Shown here: positions 17,260 to 27,243 of the stretch, piece by piece
Layout: each line of letters opens with the position of its first letter
How positions within the stretch are numbered: the first letter of the stretch is position 1
Assembly: GCF_046546515.1 (NCBI RefSeq)
Contig: NZ_JBKHKJ010000019.1
Coordinates: 1 to 64,000, forward strand
Source: Parasediminibacterium sp046546515
GTDB lineage: Bacteria > Bacteroidota > Bacteroidia > Chitinophagales > Chitinophagaceae
Direction of reading: 5' to 3'
Length of the DNA: 64,000 bases
Notes under the pieces: generated by a model
Told to the model about the DNA's origin: nothing
Database searches by the model: none
The model's input: the letters and a program-made list of their open reading frames with translations, nothing else
Program-made: the position numbers and the translations under genes

Positions 17260-20200
17260 TTATTCAAAATTGCCAACCACTTCTACCCTGCTCCTACCAT
17301 TCGCCATTTTGGAAACCTTGATTTGTGTAGGTATGCGTTCTGTCATTTCCTCTACATGCGATATTACGCCCACTTTGCGGCCTTGGTTGTGCAGCCGCTC
17401 CAAGGCATCCACGGCTATATTCAGGGTTACTGGATCTAAAGAACCAAAACCTTCATCAATAAACAAGGATTCTACTTTCATTTTATTAGATGACAGGGAA
17501 GCAAGCCCCAAAGCCAATGCCAAAGAAACCAAAAACGACTCGCCACCAGAAAGAGAGAAAACGGTGCGCAATTCATCGCCCATGTCCATGTCTAGCACCT
17601 GCAAGCCCAATGAATTGGGGATGCGGAGCAGCTTGTACCGGTGCGACAATGCTTGCAAATGCACGTTGGCATACCCTAGCAGGCTATCTAAAGTATATTC
17701 TTGGGCTATCTGCCTAAATTTTTTTCCATCTGCAGAACCTATCAAATCGTTTAGCTTAGCCCAATTATTGGAGACTTCATCTTGTGACTCCATTTCTTTT
17801 AACAAGCGGCCAACTTTTTGCTTGTTATCCATATCCAGCCTCAGTTTAAACTCCAACTCATTGGCAGCGGTAGTTATAGCAGCATGGCTTTGTTTAAAAG
17901 CATCATGCAAGTTGCTCACTTCATCAAGCCCCCTCTCAGCAACCTTTTTGCTTTCATGTTCTTTTAATTGCCAGCTTCTTTCGTCAAGCGTAGCTTTAGC
18001 TTTGGTAACTGCCTCGTAAATAACATTTATAAAACCCCTTTCCGTTCCTATCCATTCTTGGGTATAAGACAATAGAACTATTAAATGCTCCTCACTAATT
18101 GATATTTTATATTTTTCATTATATACTGACAACCAATTGATTATAGCAATATAATTCTTTTCTACTTCAATAGTAAATTTTTCTATATCTGCTTTTAGCT
18201 GGCTTTCAGTAGTATTTAATCTTAGCAATTGGGCATCTAATTCAGCCTTTTCTGCAACCACTTGTTTATAAGCTATCTGGGCATCTTGTATTGCTGCACT
18301 TAGTTTTTGTTGGATAATAGCCACTTCTTCCCCATTAAAAATAGCTTTCCTTTCAGTAGTGAGGAATGATAGGTTTTCTTGATACTCCGCAAGCTTGCCT
18401 TGCTTGGTGGCAACATCTGCATTGCTTGCCGTCAATTGCTGGCTTATGCCTTCTAGGCTCGTTTTTAAAATATTTAGGTTGTTAGTGCTTTCTTCTAGTT
18501 CTTTTAGTCGGGCATTCCATTCCTTGGCAAACTGATGCGCAACCAATTCAAATTTGCCAGCATCTTGTTTCCAAGCCTCTACCCAGCCTTCACGGGTAAA
18601 ATAATGGTTTAGGAAATCAATAACAGACTCTAGTTCATTATTCGCTTTGCTAAGGCTTTCGCTCAATGAAGCAATTTGCTCTTTCAAACTCTGTTTTACC
18701 CTTAACGCATCCTTTAAGGAATCTCTGGTCTCTACTAGTTTCTTTTCAACACCCTCCATTTGGGCCTTTTGGGTGTCATGAGTGCTTTTCAACTTGCTGT
18801 ACCTGCCAACTTCCAGCCTAACTGCCTGCAGAGCAGCTTCTAGCCTATTCCGCTCATTTTCTAGCCATACGCTTTTTTGTGCTGGTGGCAAAGCGGAGCA
18901 GGTAGCATCTATCTTGAAAGATTGCCATTTACCCTCCATGGTTGCCGAATCGTTTGCTTTTAGCACCAGCTCTTTTTCAAGGACAAGGTTATCGGCATTT
19001 AATTTCTTGCATTGCTGTTCCAAGCTGCTAGTTTCCCTTAACAATTCATTGTATAGGGCATTGCAAGCGTTGCTTTCATTTTCAAGCCCTTCCAATACAT
19101 TGTGCAGTTGAATACTTTGAGCAACAAATGGGTGATGGATACTACCACAGACAGGGCATTCTTGCCCTTCAATCAATTCGCCCCGCAATCCCTCCACATT
19201 TTCTGTGGTTTTTAAGTGAGCTTGCAAAAGCATTTTACCTGATTGTTCTTTCTTTATTTCGGCTTCCCTTAGCTCAACTTGCTTTGAAGCAAAAGTTTTT
19301 GTCTTTCCTTCTAATTCTAGTTTATTGGCTTTTAGCTTATCCGATATTTCTTGGTTTAGTTTCAAAGTAGCGAACTGCAAATCCCAATGCCCTTTTGCGG
19401 CAATTATCTCCTGAATGCCAAGCACAAGGTTGGCCTCATTGGCTTGCAAATCATTGATAGGAACGCTTGATAATTCCTTATTGGTAGTATTAAAAATGGA
19501 ATGTAGCCCTTCTAATTCCTTTTCCTGCCCAACAAGCTGGTTTCCAAGTAAGGTAATATCTTTATCTATTTGAATATTCCTAGCCCCACTTGCTTTGATA
19601 TCTTCAGCAAACTTCTCTCGAAGAGGCAATATATTGGCCGCATCTGCCAATTTAGACGAAATGATGACAATATTTTCCGCTATTGCTTGCCGGGGGCTAT
19701 TTTCTGCTTTCCATTTTTGCAAGGCTTGGGCTCGATCTTCCAAGCGTGTAACCTCTAATTCTTTTTCTTTAACAACCGTAATAACCTGCTGGTGTTTTTC
19801 AAAAGCTATATCATATTCCTGCTTAGCATTTGCTGTTTGGGTTGTCTTTTCTTTTATTAGTATATCCAATTGCTTGGCTTGTTCAATAGCAGGCTGGGCA
19901 TCAAACTGTGCTTTCTCCGACTCTGCAAGCAGTATATCAGCTTGTGCAAGTTGATTACTTAGTAGTGGTATTTTTAATGTTAATTCATTGATTTTTAATA
20001 AATTAACTTCATATTCATTATTTTTTTGTTGAAGTAAATGAGCGTTGTTTTGTTTTGCATCTACCAAAGTCCTAATGGGCTGGATGCTCTCAACTTGCGT
20101 TAGCAAATTTATCCTTTCAGTAGCAGCCTCCCTTTCCGTTTCTGCCAGCGTTAACGCTTGCGTTGCTTTTTCTTTGCTTGTGGACAAAGCCATCCATTGC

Positions 20201-21000
20201 TGGTGCCATGTAATTTCTTCAGCAAGTAATGCCAGCTCCGCTTCCCCTTCTTTTATCTGCTGGGCAAGGGTTAGTTTTTCAATGTTGATATTTGACAATT
20301 CTTCGTCGGACAATATGGCTATGCCCTCCATTTTAGAACGAAGGTTTTTCAACTCGTCGCTGGCTTCTTTCGATTTTTCATAAATGAGCTTGGAAATATT
20401 GGAATAAATATCCGTGCCTGTCAATTTTTCCAGCAAGGAAGACTTGGCATCTTTATCTGCTTTTAAGAAAGCTGTAAAATCGCCTTGGGCTAGCAACACG
20501 GAACGGGTAAATTGTTCAAAATTCAAGCCTACTAGGCGTTCTATTTCATCCTGTATTTCAGTCCTTGTGCCACCGATATTGATATTGGTTGACAGGTTTA
20601 TCAATGCCATGGAATAATTCTGCAAGCTGCCCTCTGCCTTGTTCCTTGCACGCCGTACACCCCATGAAGCGGTATATGGAATACCATCTACCCCAACGAA
20701 AGATACTTCTGCAAAACCATCTGCTGTACCGTCTCTCAAAATGCCCCTGGTATCCCCCTGCCCTATTTTGCTGCCTACTACATCATGCAGCTCTATGCCT
20801 GTTTCTTTGGCTTGCAGGTAGCGGGGCGTTTTTGCATACAATGCCAGGCAAAGTGCATCGAGCAAAGTTGACTTGCCTGCGCCAGTTGGCCCCGTGATGG
20901 CAAATATGCCAGCGGACAAAAGTGGTTCCTTGGTAAAATCAATTTCAGCTATGCCCTCTAGCGAAGCAAGGTTTTTGATGCGTATGGAAAGAATTTTCAT
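17260..21000 (-). CDS. sbcC: SbcC-like SMC-family ATPase/exonuclease subunit
   Basis: 1,246 residues. Walker A ITGPTGAGKST sits near residue 40 in the typical SbcC N-terminus (MKILSIRIKNLASLEG). Two long coiled coils flank a zinc hook, E-Cys615-P-V-Cys618-G-S-I-H-H-P, and the C-terminus has the ABC signature FSLSGGESFLVSLALALGLASL and Walker B SLFIDEGFGSLD. SbcC pairs with the nuclease SbcD to process DNA ends and hairpins. Normally sbcD lies directly upstream; here only a repeat-filled 489-bp gap and the divergent parE follow, so the partner must be elsewhere. Confidence 0.93.
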   Translation of the reverse strand: MKILSIRIKNLASLEGIAEIDFTKEPLLSAGIFAITGPTGAGKSTLLDALCLALYAKTPRYLQAKETGIELHDVVGSKIGQGDTRGILRDGTADGFAEVSFVGVDGIPYTASWGVRRARNKAEGSLQNYSMALINLSTNINIGGTRTEIQDEIERLVGLNFEQFTRSVLLAQGDFTAFLKADKDAKSSLLEKLTGTDIYSNISKLIYEKSKEASDELKNLRSKMEGIAILSDEELSNINIEKLTLAQQIKEGEAELALLAEEITWHQQWMALSTSKEKATQALTLAETEREAATERINLLTQVESIQPIRTLVDAKQNNAHLLQQKNNEYEVNLLKINELTLKIPLLSNQLAQADILLAESEKAQFDAQPAIEQAKQLDILIKEKTTQTANAKQEYDIAFEKHQQVITVVKEKELEVTRLEDRAQALQKWKAENSPRQAIAENIVIISSKLADAANILPLREKFAEDIKASGARNIQIDKDITLLGNQLVGQEKELEGLHSIFNTTNKELSSVPINDLQANEANLVLGIQEIIAAKGHWDLQFATLKLNQEISDKLKANKLELEGKTKTFASKQVELREAEIKKEQSGKMLLQAHLKTTENVEGLRGELIEGQECPVCGSIHHPFVAQSIQLHNVLEGLENESNACNALYNELLRETSSLEQQCKKLNADNLVLEKELVLKANDSATMEGKWQSFKIDATCSALPPAQKSVWLENERNRLEAALQAVRLEVGRYSKLKSTHDTQKAQMEGVEKKLVETRDSLKDALRVKQSLKEQIASLSESLSKANNELESVIDFLNHYFTREGWVEAWKQDAGKFELVAHQFAKEWNARLKELEESTNNLNILKTSLEGISQQLTASNADVATKQGKLAEYQENLSFLTTERKAIFNGEEVAIIQQKLSAAIQDAQIAYKQVVAEKAELDAQLLRLNTTESQLKADIEKFTIEVEKNYIAIINWLSVYNEKYKISISEEHLIVLLSYTQEWIGTERGFINVIYEAVTKAKATLDERSWQLKEHESKKVAERGLDEVSNLHDAFKQSHAAITTAANELEFKLRLDMDNKQKVGRLLKEMESQDEVSNNWAKLNDLIGSADGKKFRQIAQEYTLDSLLGYANVHLQALSHRYKLLRIPNSLGLQVLDMDMGDELRTVFSLSGGESFLVSLALALGLASLSSNKMKVESLFIDEGFGSLDPVTLNIAVDALERLHNQGRKVGVISHVEEMTERIPTQIKVSKMANGRSRVEVVGNFE

Positions 21001-21264
21001 TGTTCAATAATTGAAATGTGGCTTACAGCGGATATTTAACCACAAAGCACACAAACTTTTTCGCAAAGAAACACAAAGTAAGTGTCAATTAGTTACTACT
21101 CAGCCGCTCTAACTATCCCCATAAATCCGTACAATCTGCATAAGTTAAATTTTATTATTTAACGGAACTATCTGATACTTTTAAAATAACTTCCCCCATT
21201 TCTAAATATGGCTTTTTTCATTTTATCAGCTTATTTGCACTGTTCTTTGTGCTTTCTTTGCAGT

Positions 21265-21375
21265 TAAACCTAGATTTTGCAGTTGAAATCTATTGCAAGC
21301 CCCAACTACTTCAAATACAAGTATTTGCTTAAATTTGAGCCTTTCATAACGAAGTCAACTGCAAAATCCGGGTTA
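21265..21375. repeat. Long nested palindrome, internally deleted copy (A)
   Basis: Starts AAACCTAGATTTTGCAGTTG and ends CAACTGCAAAATCCGGGTT, the same ends as the full copies at 39818 and 45607, but the central ~75 bp (inner and apical stems) are missing. It sits about 115 bp upstream of parE. Confidence 0.85.
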
Positions 21376-21460
21376 AATAATCTTTTAGAAATTAACCTGA
21401 TTGGGAAAGTTTTTTCGGGAACATTACTAAACAAATGCAGTTTGGATAATCAAGAAATGT

Positions 21461-21480
21461 TAATTATTAATTATTAATTA
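21461..21480. repeat. TTAATTA heptamer array before parE
   Basis: Nearly three perfect 7-bp units ending 9 bp upstream of the parE ATG. Confidence 0.65.
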
Positions 21481-21489
21481 TAAAGGTCT

Positions 21490-23367
21490 ATGTCAACAGG
21501 GAATTATGATGAAAGCGATATTAAAAGCCTCGACTGGCGGGAGCATATCCGCCTGCGGCCGGGTATGTATATCGGGAAGCTGGGTGATGGATCGGCGGCA
21601 GATGATGGCATTTATGTATTGATAAAGGAAGTACTAGATAACTGTATTGATGAACACATGATGGGCTATGGCAAGCATATAGACATTATGCTGAAAGATA
21701 AGACTGTAAACATACGGGATTATGGGCGTGGCATACCGCTTGGCAAAGTGGTAGATGTGGTAAGCAAAATAAACACTGGTGCAAAGTACGACAGCAAGGC
21801 TTTTCAAAAAAGCGTTGGGCTGAATGGCGTAGGTACAAAAGCAGTAAACGCATTGAGCAGTTATTTTAAAGTAACGGCTTACCGGGATGGGAAACAAAAG
21901 ACTGCCGAATTTGAGCGGGGTATTTTGCTAAAAGAACACCAAGAAGAATTAAGCACAAAGCAGAATGGCACAGAGGTTTCGTTTATTGCCGATGATACCA
22001 TTTTCAGGAACTATCATTTCCTGCACGAATATATTGACAACCAGTTGTGGAACTACTGTTACTTGAATGCTGGGCTGATTATAGATTTCAACAATAAAAA
22101 ATACGTCAGCAAAAATGGGCTGCTCGATTTGTTGAAACGCAAAACCCCGGAGGAGGAACTACGCTACCCCATCATCCACCTGAAAGGTGAAGATATAGAA
22201 ATAGCTATCAGCCACAACAGCGACTATGGCGAAGACTTATTTTCCTTCGTTAATGGCCAGTACACTACCCAGGGCGGCACTCATCAGCAGGCGTTCAGGG
22301 AAGCCTATGTAAAAACCATACGTGATTTTTTCAAGAAAGACTATGAAGCGGCAGATATTAGGCAAAGTATTGTTGCAGCGGTAGCCGTGAGGGTGCAGGA
22401 ACCTGTGTTTGAAAGCCAAACAAAAACCAAGCTCGGCTCACAAAACGTAAGCGAGGGGGGCAAGAGCATGAAAAATTTTATCCAGGAGTTCCTTAGCAAG
22501 GAATTGGATAATTTTCTGCATAAAAATCCAATGGTTTCCGATGCGTTGAAAAAAAGGATAGAGCAAAGCGAACGGGAACGAAAGGAATTAAGCGGCATAC
22601 GAAAACTGGCCAACGAGCGTGCCAAAAAAGCCAACCTGCACAACAAAAAATTGCGTGACTGCAGGATTCATTTTAATGATGAGCCGCCTGTGAAAAACCG
22701 GGAAGAATTTTTGGTTACCCAAAGGAACACTACCGTTTTTATTACCGAGGGCGACAGTGCCAGTGGGTCTATTACTAAAGCAAGGAAGGTAGATACACAA
22801 GCTGTTTTTAGCCTGCGTGGCAAACCGCTAAACTGCTATGGGCTTACAAAGAAAGTGGTGTATGAAAATGAAGAATTTAACCTGCTGCAACATGCCTTGA
22901 ATATTGAAGACGGGCTGGAAGGTTTGAGGTTCAATAATATAGTGGTTGCAACCGATGCCGACGTGGATGGGATGCACATACGTTTATTGCTAATGACTTT
23001 CTTTTTGCAGTTTTTCCCCGACTTGGTAAAGCGTGGGCATGTGTATATTTTAGAAACGCCATTGTTCAGGGTGAGGAACAAGCAGGAAACCATTTACTGC
23101 TACGAGGAAAGTGAAAAGCAAGCCGCCGTGAAAAAACTGGGCAATAAGCCAGAGATTACTAGGTTTAAAGGGTTGGGGGAAATTAGCCCTGGAGAGTTTG
23201 AACGTTTTATTACGCATGACATGCGCTTGCAACCTGTGCTGCTTGACCAAGGGGAGCATATACAGCAATTGCTAGAATATTACATGGGCAAAAATACCCC
23301 GCAAAGGCAGGATTTTATCATAGACAACCTTAGGATAGAATTGGATTTGGTGGAAGGGGCAGCGTAA
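21490..23367 (+). CDS. parE: DNA topoisomerase IV subunit B
   Basis: 625 residues, short as usual for Bacteroidota ParE. The GHKL ATPase motifs are LIKEVLDNCIDE, IRDYGRGIPLG and GLNGVGTKAVNALS; the transducer lysine region (QTKTKLGS) follows. The TOPRIM domain has FITEGDSASG and DADVDGMHI, and the C-terminal signature is KGLGEISPGEF. With ParA/ParC-type subunit A it decatenates daughter chromosomes. parC is not within this window's downstream neighbours: the next gene is a convergent GH2, 29 bp away. GyrB is the alternative reading but is usually longer with different C-terminal spacing. Confidence 0.92.
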   Translation: MSTGNYDESDIKSLDWREHIRLRPGMYIGKLGDGSAADDGIYVLIKEVLDNCIDEHMMGYGKHIDIMLKDKTVNIRDYGRGIPLGKVVDVVSKINTGAKYDSKAFQKSVGLNGVGTKAVNALSSYFKVTAYRDGKQKTAEFERGILLKEHQEELSTKQNGTEVSFIADDTIFRNYHFLHEYIDNQLWNYCYLNAGLIIDFNNKKYVSKNGLLDLLKRKTPEEELRYPIIHLKGEDIEIAISHNSDYGEDLFSFVNGQYTTQGGTHQQAFREAYVKTIRDFFKKDYEAADIRQSIVAAVAVRVQEPVFESQTKTKLGSQNVSEGGKSMKNFIQEFLSKELDNFLHKNPMVSDALKKRIEQSERERKELSGIRKLANERAKKANLHNKKLRDCRIHFNDEPPVKNREEFLVTQRNTTVFITEGDSASGSITKARKVDTQAVFSLRGKPLNCYGLTKKVVYENEEFNLLQHALNIEDGLEGLRFNNIVVATDADVDGMHIRLLLMTFFLQFFPDLVKRGHVYILETPLFRVRNKQETIYCYEESEKQAAVKKLGNKPEITRFKGLGEISPGEFERFITHDMRLQPVLLDQGEHIQQLLEYYMGKNTPQRQDFIIDNLRIELDLVEGAA

Positions 23368-23390
23368 TTTTTTTGGTTGCAACCAACTGT

Positions 23391-23411
23391 CAATTATCAA
23401 TTCCCAAAATC
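23391..23411. repeat. Heptamer array over the GH2 stop codon
   Basis: Units CAATTAT, CAATTCC, CAAAATC. The stop codon of the minus-strand GH2 (23397-23399) is inside it. A 14-bp perfect palindrome TTGGTTGCAACCAA is adjacent at 23373-23386, between the two convergent genes. Confidence 0.6.
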
Positions 23412-26132
23412 AAACAATAGCGTACCCTTGAATGGGGTTTGCATGGGTGGGTTGCGCTGGCTTTGTGGGCCCATTACTTTGGGGTCGTTAAACTTGGTGC
23501 CGATGGGGCTGATAGCGTTAAAGAAACCAATGGTGTTGCCAGGAAAGGGAGGGGAAGTAAAATTGTTGGTGGCGGCTTTCGGTTTCAAGGGCTGCAACAT
23601 TTGGAAATACAGGTTTTCATTTTTTGTATATACGGTAAAGTCCTGCTGGCTGTTCTGCACGGTTACCCAATACACATTGGAATGCCAGCCTTTGAACTCT
23701 GGGTAATCCCATGATTGCCCAGTAACCGTATTGTTATATGCTTTTTGCCAAACGCCTAGTTCAGGGCCCTGCAAACGGTTTTTCCAAACATGGTATGGCC
23801 CACGTCCTAACCAAGTCATACCTTTTATTTTTTCTTCGGGGTAATTGAAAGTGATGCCTGTATAATCTGTTTCTTTATCAATGAAATATTGGTAATCCAA
23901 CTGCGGCAATTTGCCTTCCCGGAAAGTCCACTTTACTGTATAATGGTTGGAATCGGCATATATTGGTTCTACCACAAAAATTTCCCCTTCCTTATATGAT
24001 TTGAATGCCACTAGCGACAAGGTAACGCCTGCCACTGATGGACCATCTGTAAGGGAAATATTACCTTTGCCCGTCTTTACTTTTTGAAGGAAGCCTGTTT
24101 TTTTATCAAAGGTGTAAGTAACACCATTGCTGGCAACTTCCAATATATTTTCCTTATCCGTGGTAGAGGTAGCTGCCAATTGCATGCTTACAACATCTGG
24201 CATTTGCTGGGGCGTATGGATAGCCCAACTCCAAGTAAAAACTTCTTTTTTATTGGCATCGTAAGCCGTGAGGTACAGGGCATCGGCATTGTTTATTTCG
24301 TTTCCAGTATTGATAATCAATGTACCCTTTTCATTAGGTGCCAAGGAAATGGGTGCAGCCCCACCTTTACCAACAACCGTCACAATATCCTTGGCATCGG
24401 TTGGCAGCTTTACCAGTTTCCATTTAAAGGTACATTGATCAAGGTTGGTATAGAGGTAATGGTTTTCTATAGCGAGGCTACCGTCAAAATTATGAGGCAA
24501 TATTTTGGTGGTAATTTGTATAGGGCTCCATATTTGCTTGATGGTATAAAAACTCCCCTCCTTTTCACGATGAGGGCCGAGGATACCATCAGGTGCTTGG
24601 TTGCCAGCCACGTCTATCGCATTGTCTTTGTCCCCACGCACAATGCCCTCATCATGGAAACTCCATAGGAAACCACCGGCTGCGGCAGGGTGCTTCATCA
24701 TAGCTGTCCAGAAATCTTCCAACGCTGCGCCATGGCCTCCATCAAAAAGGCCATGCATAAATTCGGTTGGGAAGAAAACATCTTTTTCCTTTGCCACTTC
24801 GTTCAATACATATTTATAGTCTGGGTAATGTTTGGTATTGGTGCCATTGAACCTTTCCCAAGGATGGATGACCAATCTTTTTTGGGGATCATACAATTGG
24901 TAGTCATTGTCCAAACCCCTGTTCCAGCCACCCTCGTTGCCATTGTCCCAAATAACAATGCAGGGGTGGTTTACATCCCTTACCACCAGTTCTTTTACCA
25001 ATTTCCTGCCTACAGTAGTGTCATAAGAAGCCTGCCAGCCCGTTAGTTCATCCAACACAAACAAGCCAATGGAATCGCACAAATCCAAAAACTCCTTATC
25101 AGGCGGGTAATGGCTCATGCGTACTGCGTTCATGTTCATTTCCTTAATTAAGCCAATATCTAGCAAATGGATGTCACGACTCAATGTCCGGCCAGTTTCC
25201 GGCCATTCGCTGTGGCGGTCAACACCCTTGAATATTACTTTTACACCGTTTACATAAAACCCATCATGCAATCGTAACTCAGCCGTGCGAAAGCCAAAGC
25301 GTTTTTTTATGGTGTGGATGGCTTTGCCATTTTCTTTTATGGAAATGATGGCATTGTATAAATTGGGTTGCTCCGGGTTCCAGGTTTTGATGCTGTTAAA
25401 ATGATGGGATAAAAGCGTGCTGTCATTTGCTTTCAGCGAGAAAGGTTTCTCTACCAATGTACCATTTAATGTTTCTACCTGTGCTTCTATTGTTTGTTTG
25501 CTTTTAGTATTATCTGCAAATACATTTATATTGAAATCGCCATTTGCTTTTGCATCAATAGCTACCCTTTCTATATGTGTTTGAGGTACTATTTCCAAAT
25601 ACACTGGCCTGAAAATACCCCCGAACAACCAAAAATCAGCTTTACGTTCTGCCCTGTTTATTGATTCGTTGGCAGAATGCCTGCTAACGGTTACTTCCAG
25701 CAGGTTCTCTTTGCTAAAGCTCACGAAATCTGTAATGTCATACTTAAATTCATAAAACCCACCTTGGTGCAAAGCACCTGCGGACTTACCATTTATCTTA
25801 ACCTCCGTGTCTGTCATAGATGCTTCAAATACAATGATTATTCTTTTGTCTTTATTTGCAGGCGATAACTTGAACTTGTATTTATAAAAGCCTTGCTCCG
25901 GGTCGTTGTTGTCTTTGTAATACTCATAACTGCCAAACCCTTGCATATCCCAGTTTGAAGGTACGGGGATGGTTGTCCAATGGTTGCTGTTTCGTCCTTT
26001 GTTACACATGAAATCCCAGTTTACTGTGTGGTCTTTGTCTGTGCCAGATAGGTATTGGACAATGGTTTGCTGAGCATCTAATGCAGGGAGCAAGGCAAGG
26101 AGTAAGGCGGTGATTAGGAATGTATGTTTCAT
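23397..26132 (-). CDS. Exported GH2 beta-galactosidase-type hydrolase
   Basis: 911 residues with a signal peptide (MKHTFLITALLLALLPALDA). It has the GH2 order: jelly-roll sugar-binding domain (to about 190), immunoglobulin-like domain (190-300), TIM barrel (300-590), then a C-terminal beta-galactosidase small-chain domain (about 650-905). The acid/base Glu is in WDNGNEGGW, the nucleophile Glu in PTEFMHGLFDGG, aligned with LacZ WSLGNESG and CEYAHAMG. Expected to remove terminal beta-galactosyl units in the periplasm. It starts 22 bp after the GH43 gene, so the two are one transcript; it is the last gene of the six-hydrolase run. Confidence 0.9.
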   Translation of the reverse strand: MKHTFLITALLLALLPALDAQQTIVQYLSGTDKDHTVNWDFMCNKGRNSNHWTTIPVPSNWDMQGFGSYEYYKDNNDPEQGFYKYKFKLSPANKDKRIIIVFEASMTDTEVKINGKSAGALHQGGFYEFKYDITDFVSFSKENLLEVTVSRHSANESINRAERKADFWLFGGIFRPVYLEIVPQTHIERVAIDAKANGDFNINVFADNTKSKQTIEAQVETLNGTLVEKPFSLKANDSTLLSHHFNSIKTWNPEQPNLYNAIISIKENGKAIHTIKKRFGFRTAELRLHDGFYVNGVKVIFKGVDRHSEWPETGRTLSRDIHLLDIGLIKEMNMNAVRMSHYPPDKEFLDLCDSIGLFVLDELTGWQASYDTTVGRKLVKELVVRDVNHPCIVIWDNGNEGGWNRGLDNDYQLYDPQKRLVIHPWERFNGTNTKHYPDYKYVLNEVAKEKDVFFPTEFMHGLFDGGHGAALEDFWTAMMKHPAAAGGFLWSFHDEGIVRGDKDNAIDVAGNQAPDGILGPHREKEGSFYTIKQIWSPIQITTKILPHNFDGSLAIENHYLYTNLDQCTFKWKLVKLPTDAKDIVTVVGKGGAAPISLAPNEKGTLIINTGNEINNADALYLTAYDANKKEVFTWSWAIHTPQQMPDVVSMQLAATSTTDKENILEVASNGVTYTFDKKTGFLQKVKTGKGNISLTDGPSVAGVTLSLVAFKSYKEGEIFVVEPIYADSNHYTVKWTFREGKLPQLDYQYFIDKETDYTGITFNYPEEKIKGMTWLGRGPYHVWKNRLQGPELGVWQKAYNNTVTGQSWDYPEFKGWHSNVYWVTVQNSQQDFTVYTKNENLYFQMLQPLKPKAATNNFTSPPFPGNTIGFFNAISPIGTKFNDPKVMGPQSQRNPPMQTPFKGTLLFDFGN

Positions 26133-26154
26133 TCAATTTCTATTAAATATAGTT

Positions 26155-27159
26155 TTACATTTTTTGTTTCATCAAAGGTAATAAAACCTTTAACCCAGCA
26201 TTTTTAGGATTTACAACATTCAAATCCCCCTCTTTATTGAAAGTCAATTCATCTATGCAAATTTCCCTCAATAAATCTTTTGATTTCGTTTCCGCAATGC
26301 GGTGGTAAATAATAAAATACTTGCCTTTGTATTGCAATATGGTGTGGTGGCCGGGGCCTATTACATTCAATGCGGTATCAGTTGACAAAACAGGGCTATG
26401 CTTACCTTCTACCCATGGGCCAGTAGGGCTGCTGGATGTGGAATAGCGGATTTTATAAGTACTGTCTATACATTTCCCTTGTGAATACATCAGAAAATAA
26501 GTACCCTTATGCTTTAGCATATAGGGGGCTTCAAAATAATTAGGAGGGGTAATGTCCTTGGGTGTATTGGTAAACGCATCCATTTGTTGGTTTAGTTTGC
26601 CCACAAAACAATGCCCATTTTTCCACTCCCAACCAGAACCCCAGTAGAGGTATGCTTGTCCGTTATCATCCAAATATGCTTCTGCATCTATGGTATGCAC
26701 GTTGATAGCAACTTGTGTTTTCACAAATGGGCTACCATCTTTTTTTACGTTTTGCCAAGGGCCTTCGGGCTTGTCGCTTACGCCAGCATATACCTCGCTG
26801 CCTACAGCCACGAACATATGGAACCTTCCATCCTTGCCTTTTATTACACTTGGCGCCCAAACCATGTTGGTAGTTGATTCTGGGCTTTTGCACAAAGCTT
26901 TGGTAGGCCAGTTCAATGGCTTGCGTTCCCATTTTTTAAAATCACTCGTTACCCACAAGGCCAGGCTATCCCCACCCCAAGGATCAATAGTGGCATAGAT
27001 GTAGAATTTATTGTTATATACAATAATGGTTGGGTCGGCAAAATAACCGGGGATTAGGGGAACAGGATTGCCATCAGGTTTTGCTTTTTGCTTTTGGGCA
27101 ATGGCATTAAGGGTTATTGCAAGCAATATGAGAAGCAAATATTTTTGAATAGATTTCAT
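26155..27159 (-). CDS. Exported GH43 hydrolase
   Basis: 334 residues with a signal peptide ending in NAIA-Q. A five-bladed propeller GH43 domain fills the mature protein: catalytic base Asp in YFADPTI, pKa-tuning Asp in TIDAEAYLDD, acid Glu in YFEAPYM. GH43 enzymes are mostly alpha-L-arabinofuranosidases or beta-xylosidases; which one cannot be read here. No carbohydrate-binding module. It lies between GH97 (84 bp upstream, with a hairpin in the gap) and GH2 (22 bp downstream), consistent with debranching arabinose before galactose removal. Confidence 0.9.
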   Translation of the reverse strand: MKSIQKYLLLILLAITLNAIAQKQKAKPDGNPVPLIPGYFADPTIIVYNNKFYIYATIDPWGGDSLALWVTSDFKKWERKPLNWPTKALCKSPESTTNMVWAPSVIKGKDGRFHMFVAVGSEVYAGVSDKPEGPWQNVKKDGSPFVKTQVAINVHTIDAEAYLDDNGQAYLYWGSGWEWKNGHCFVGKLNQQMDAFTNTPKDITPPNYFEAPYMLKHKGTYFLMYSQGKCIDSTYKIRYSTSSSPTGPWVEGKHSPVLSTDTALNVIGPGHHTILQYKGKYFIIYHRIAETKSKDLLREICIDELTFNKEGDLNVVNPKNAGLKVLLPLMKQKM

Positions 27160-27206
27160 TTTGAATGATTTTTAAGCGTTTCTTTATTCAGATCACAAAA
27201 CCATTA

Positions 27207-27237
27207 GAGTGAACCACTCCTGAAGAGTTGCTCACTC
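27207..27237 (-). promoter_or_regulatory. Stem-loop between GH97 and GH43 genes
   Basis: The 13-nt arms GAGTGAACCACTC and GAGTTGCTCACTC pair with two mismatches around a CTGAA loop, 7 bp after the GH97 stop. There is no T-run on the minus strand, so mRNA stabilisation or partial attenuation is more likely than termination. Confidence 0.5.
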
Positions 27238-27243
27238 AATTTG

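Larger units (their letters stand above)
21001..21489. other. 489-bp divergent gap sbcC-parE
   Basis: There is no gene. It contains a CACAAAG-type repeat (21037-21080), the internally deleted long palindrome (21265-21375), and a TTAATTA heptamer array (21461-21480) just before parE. The 66-codon plus frame at 21277-21477 is a translation of the palindrome. Confidence 0.75.
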
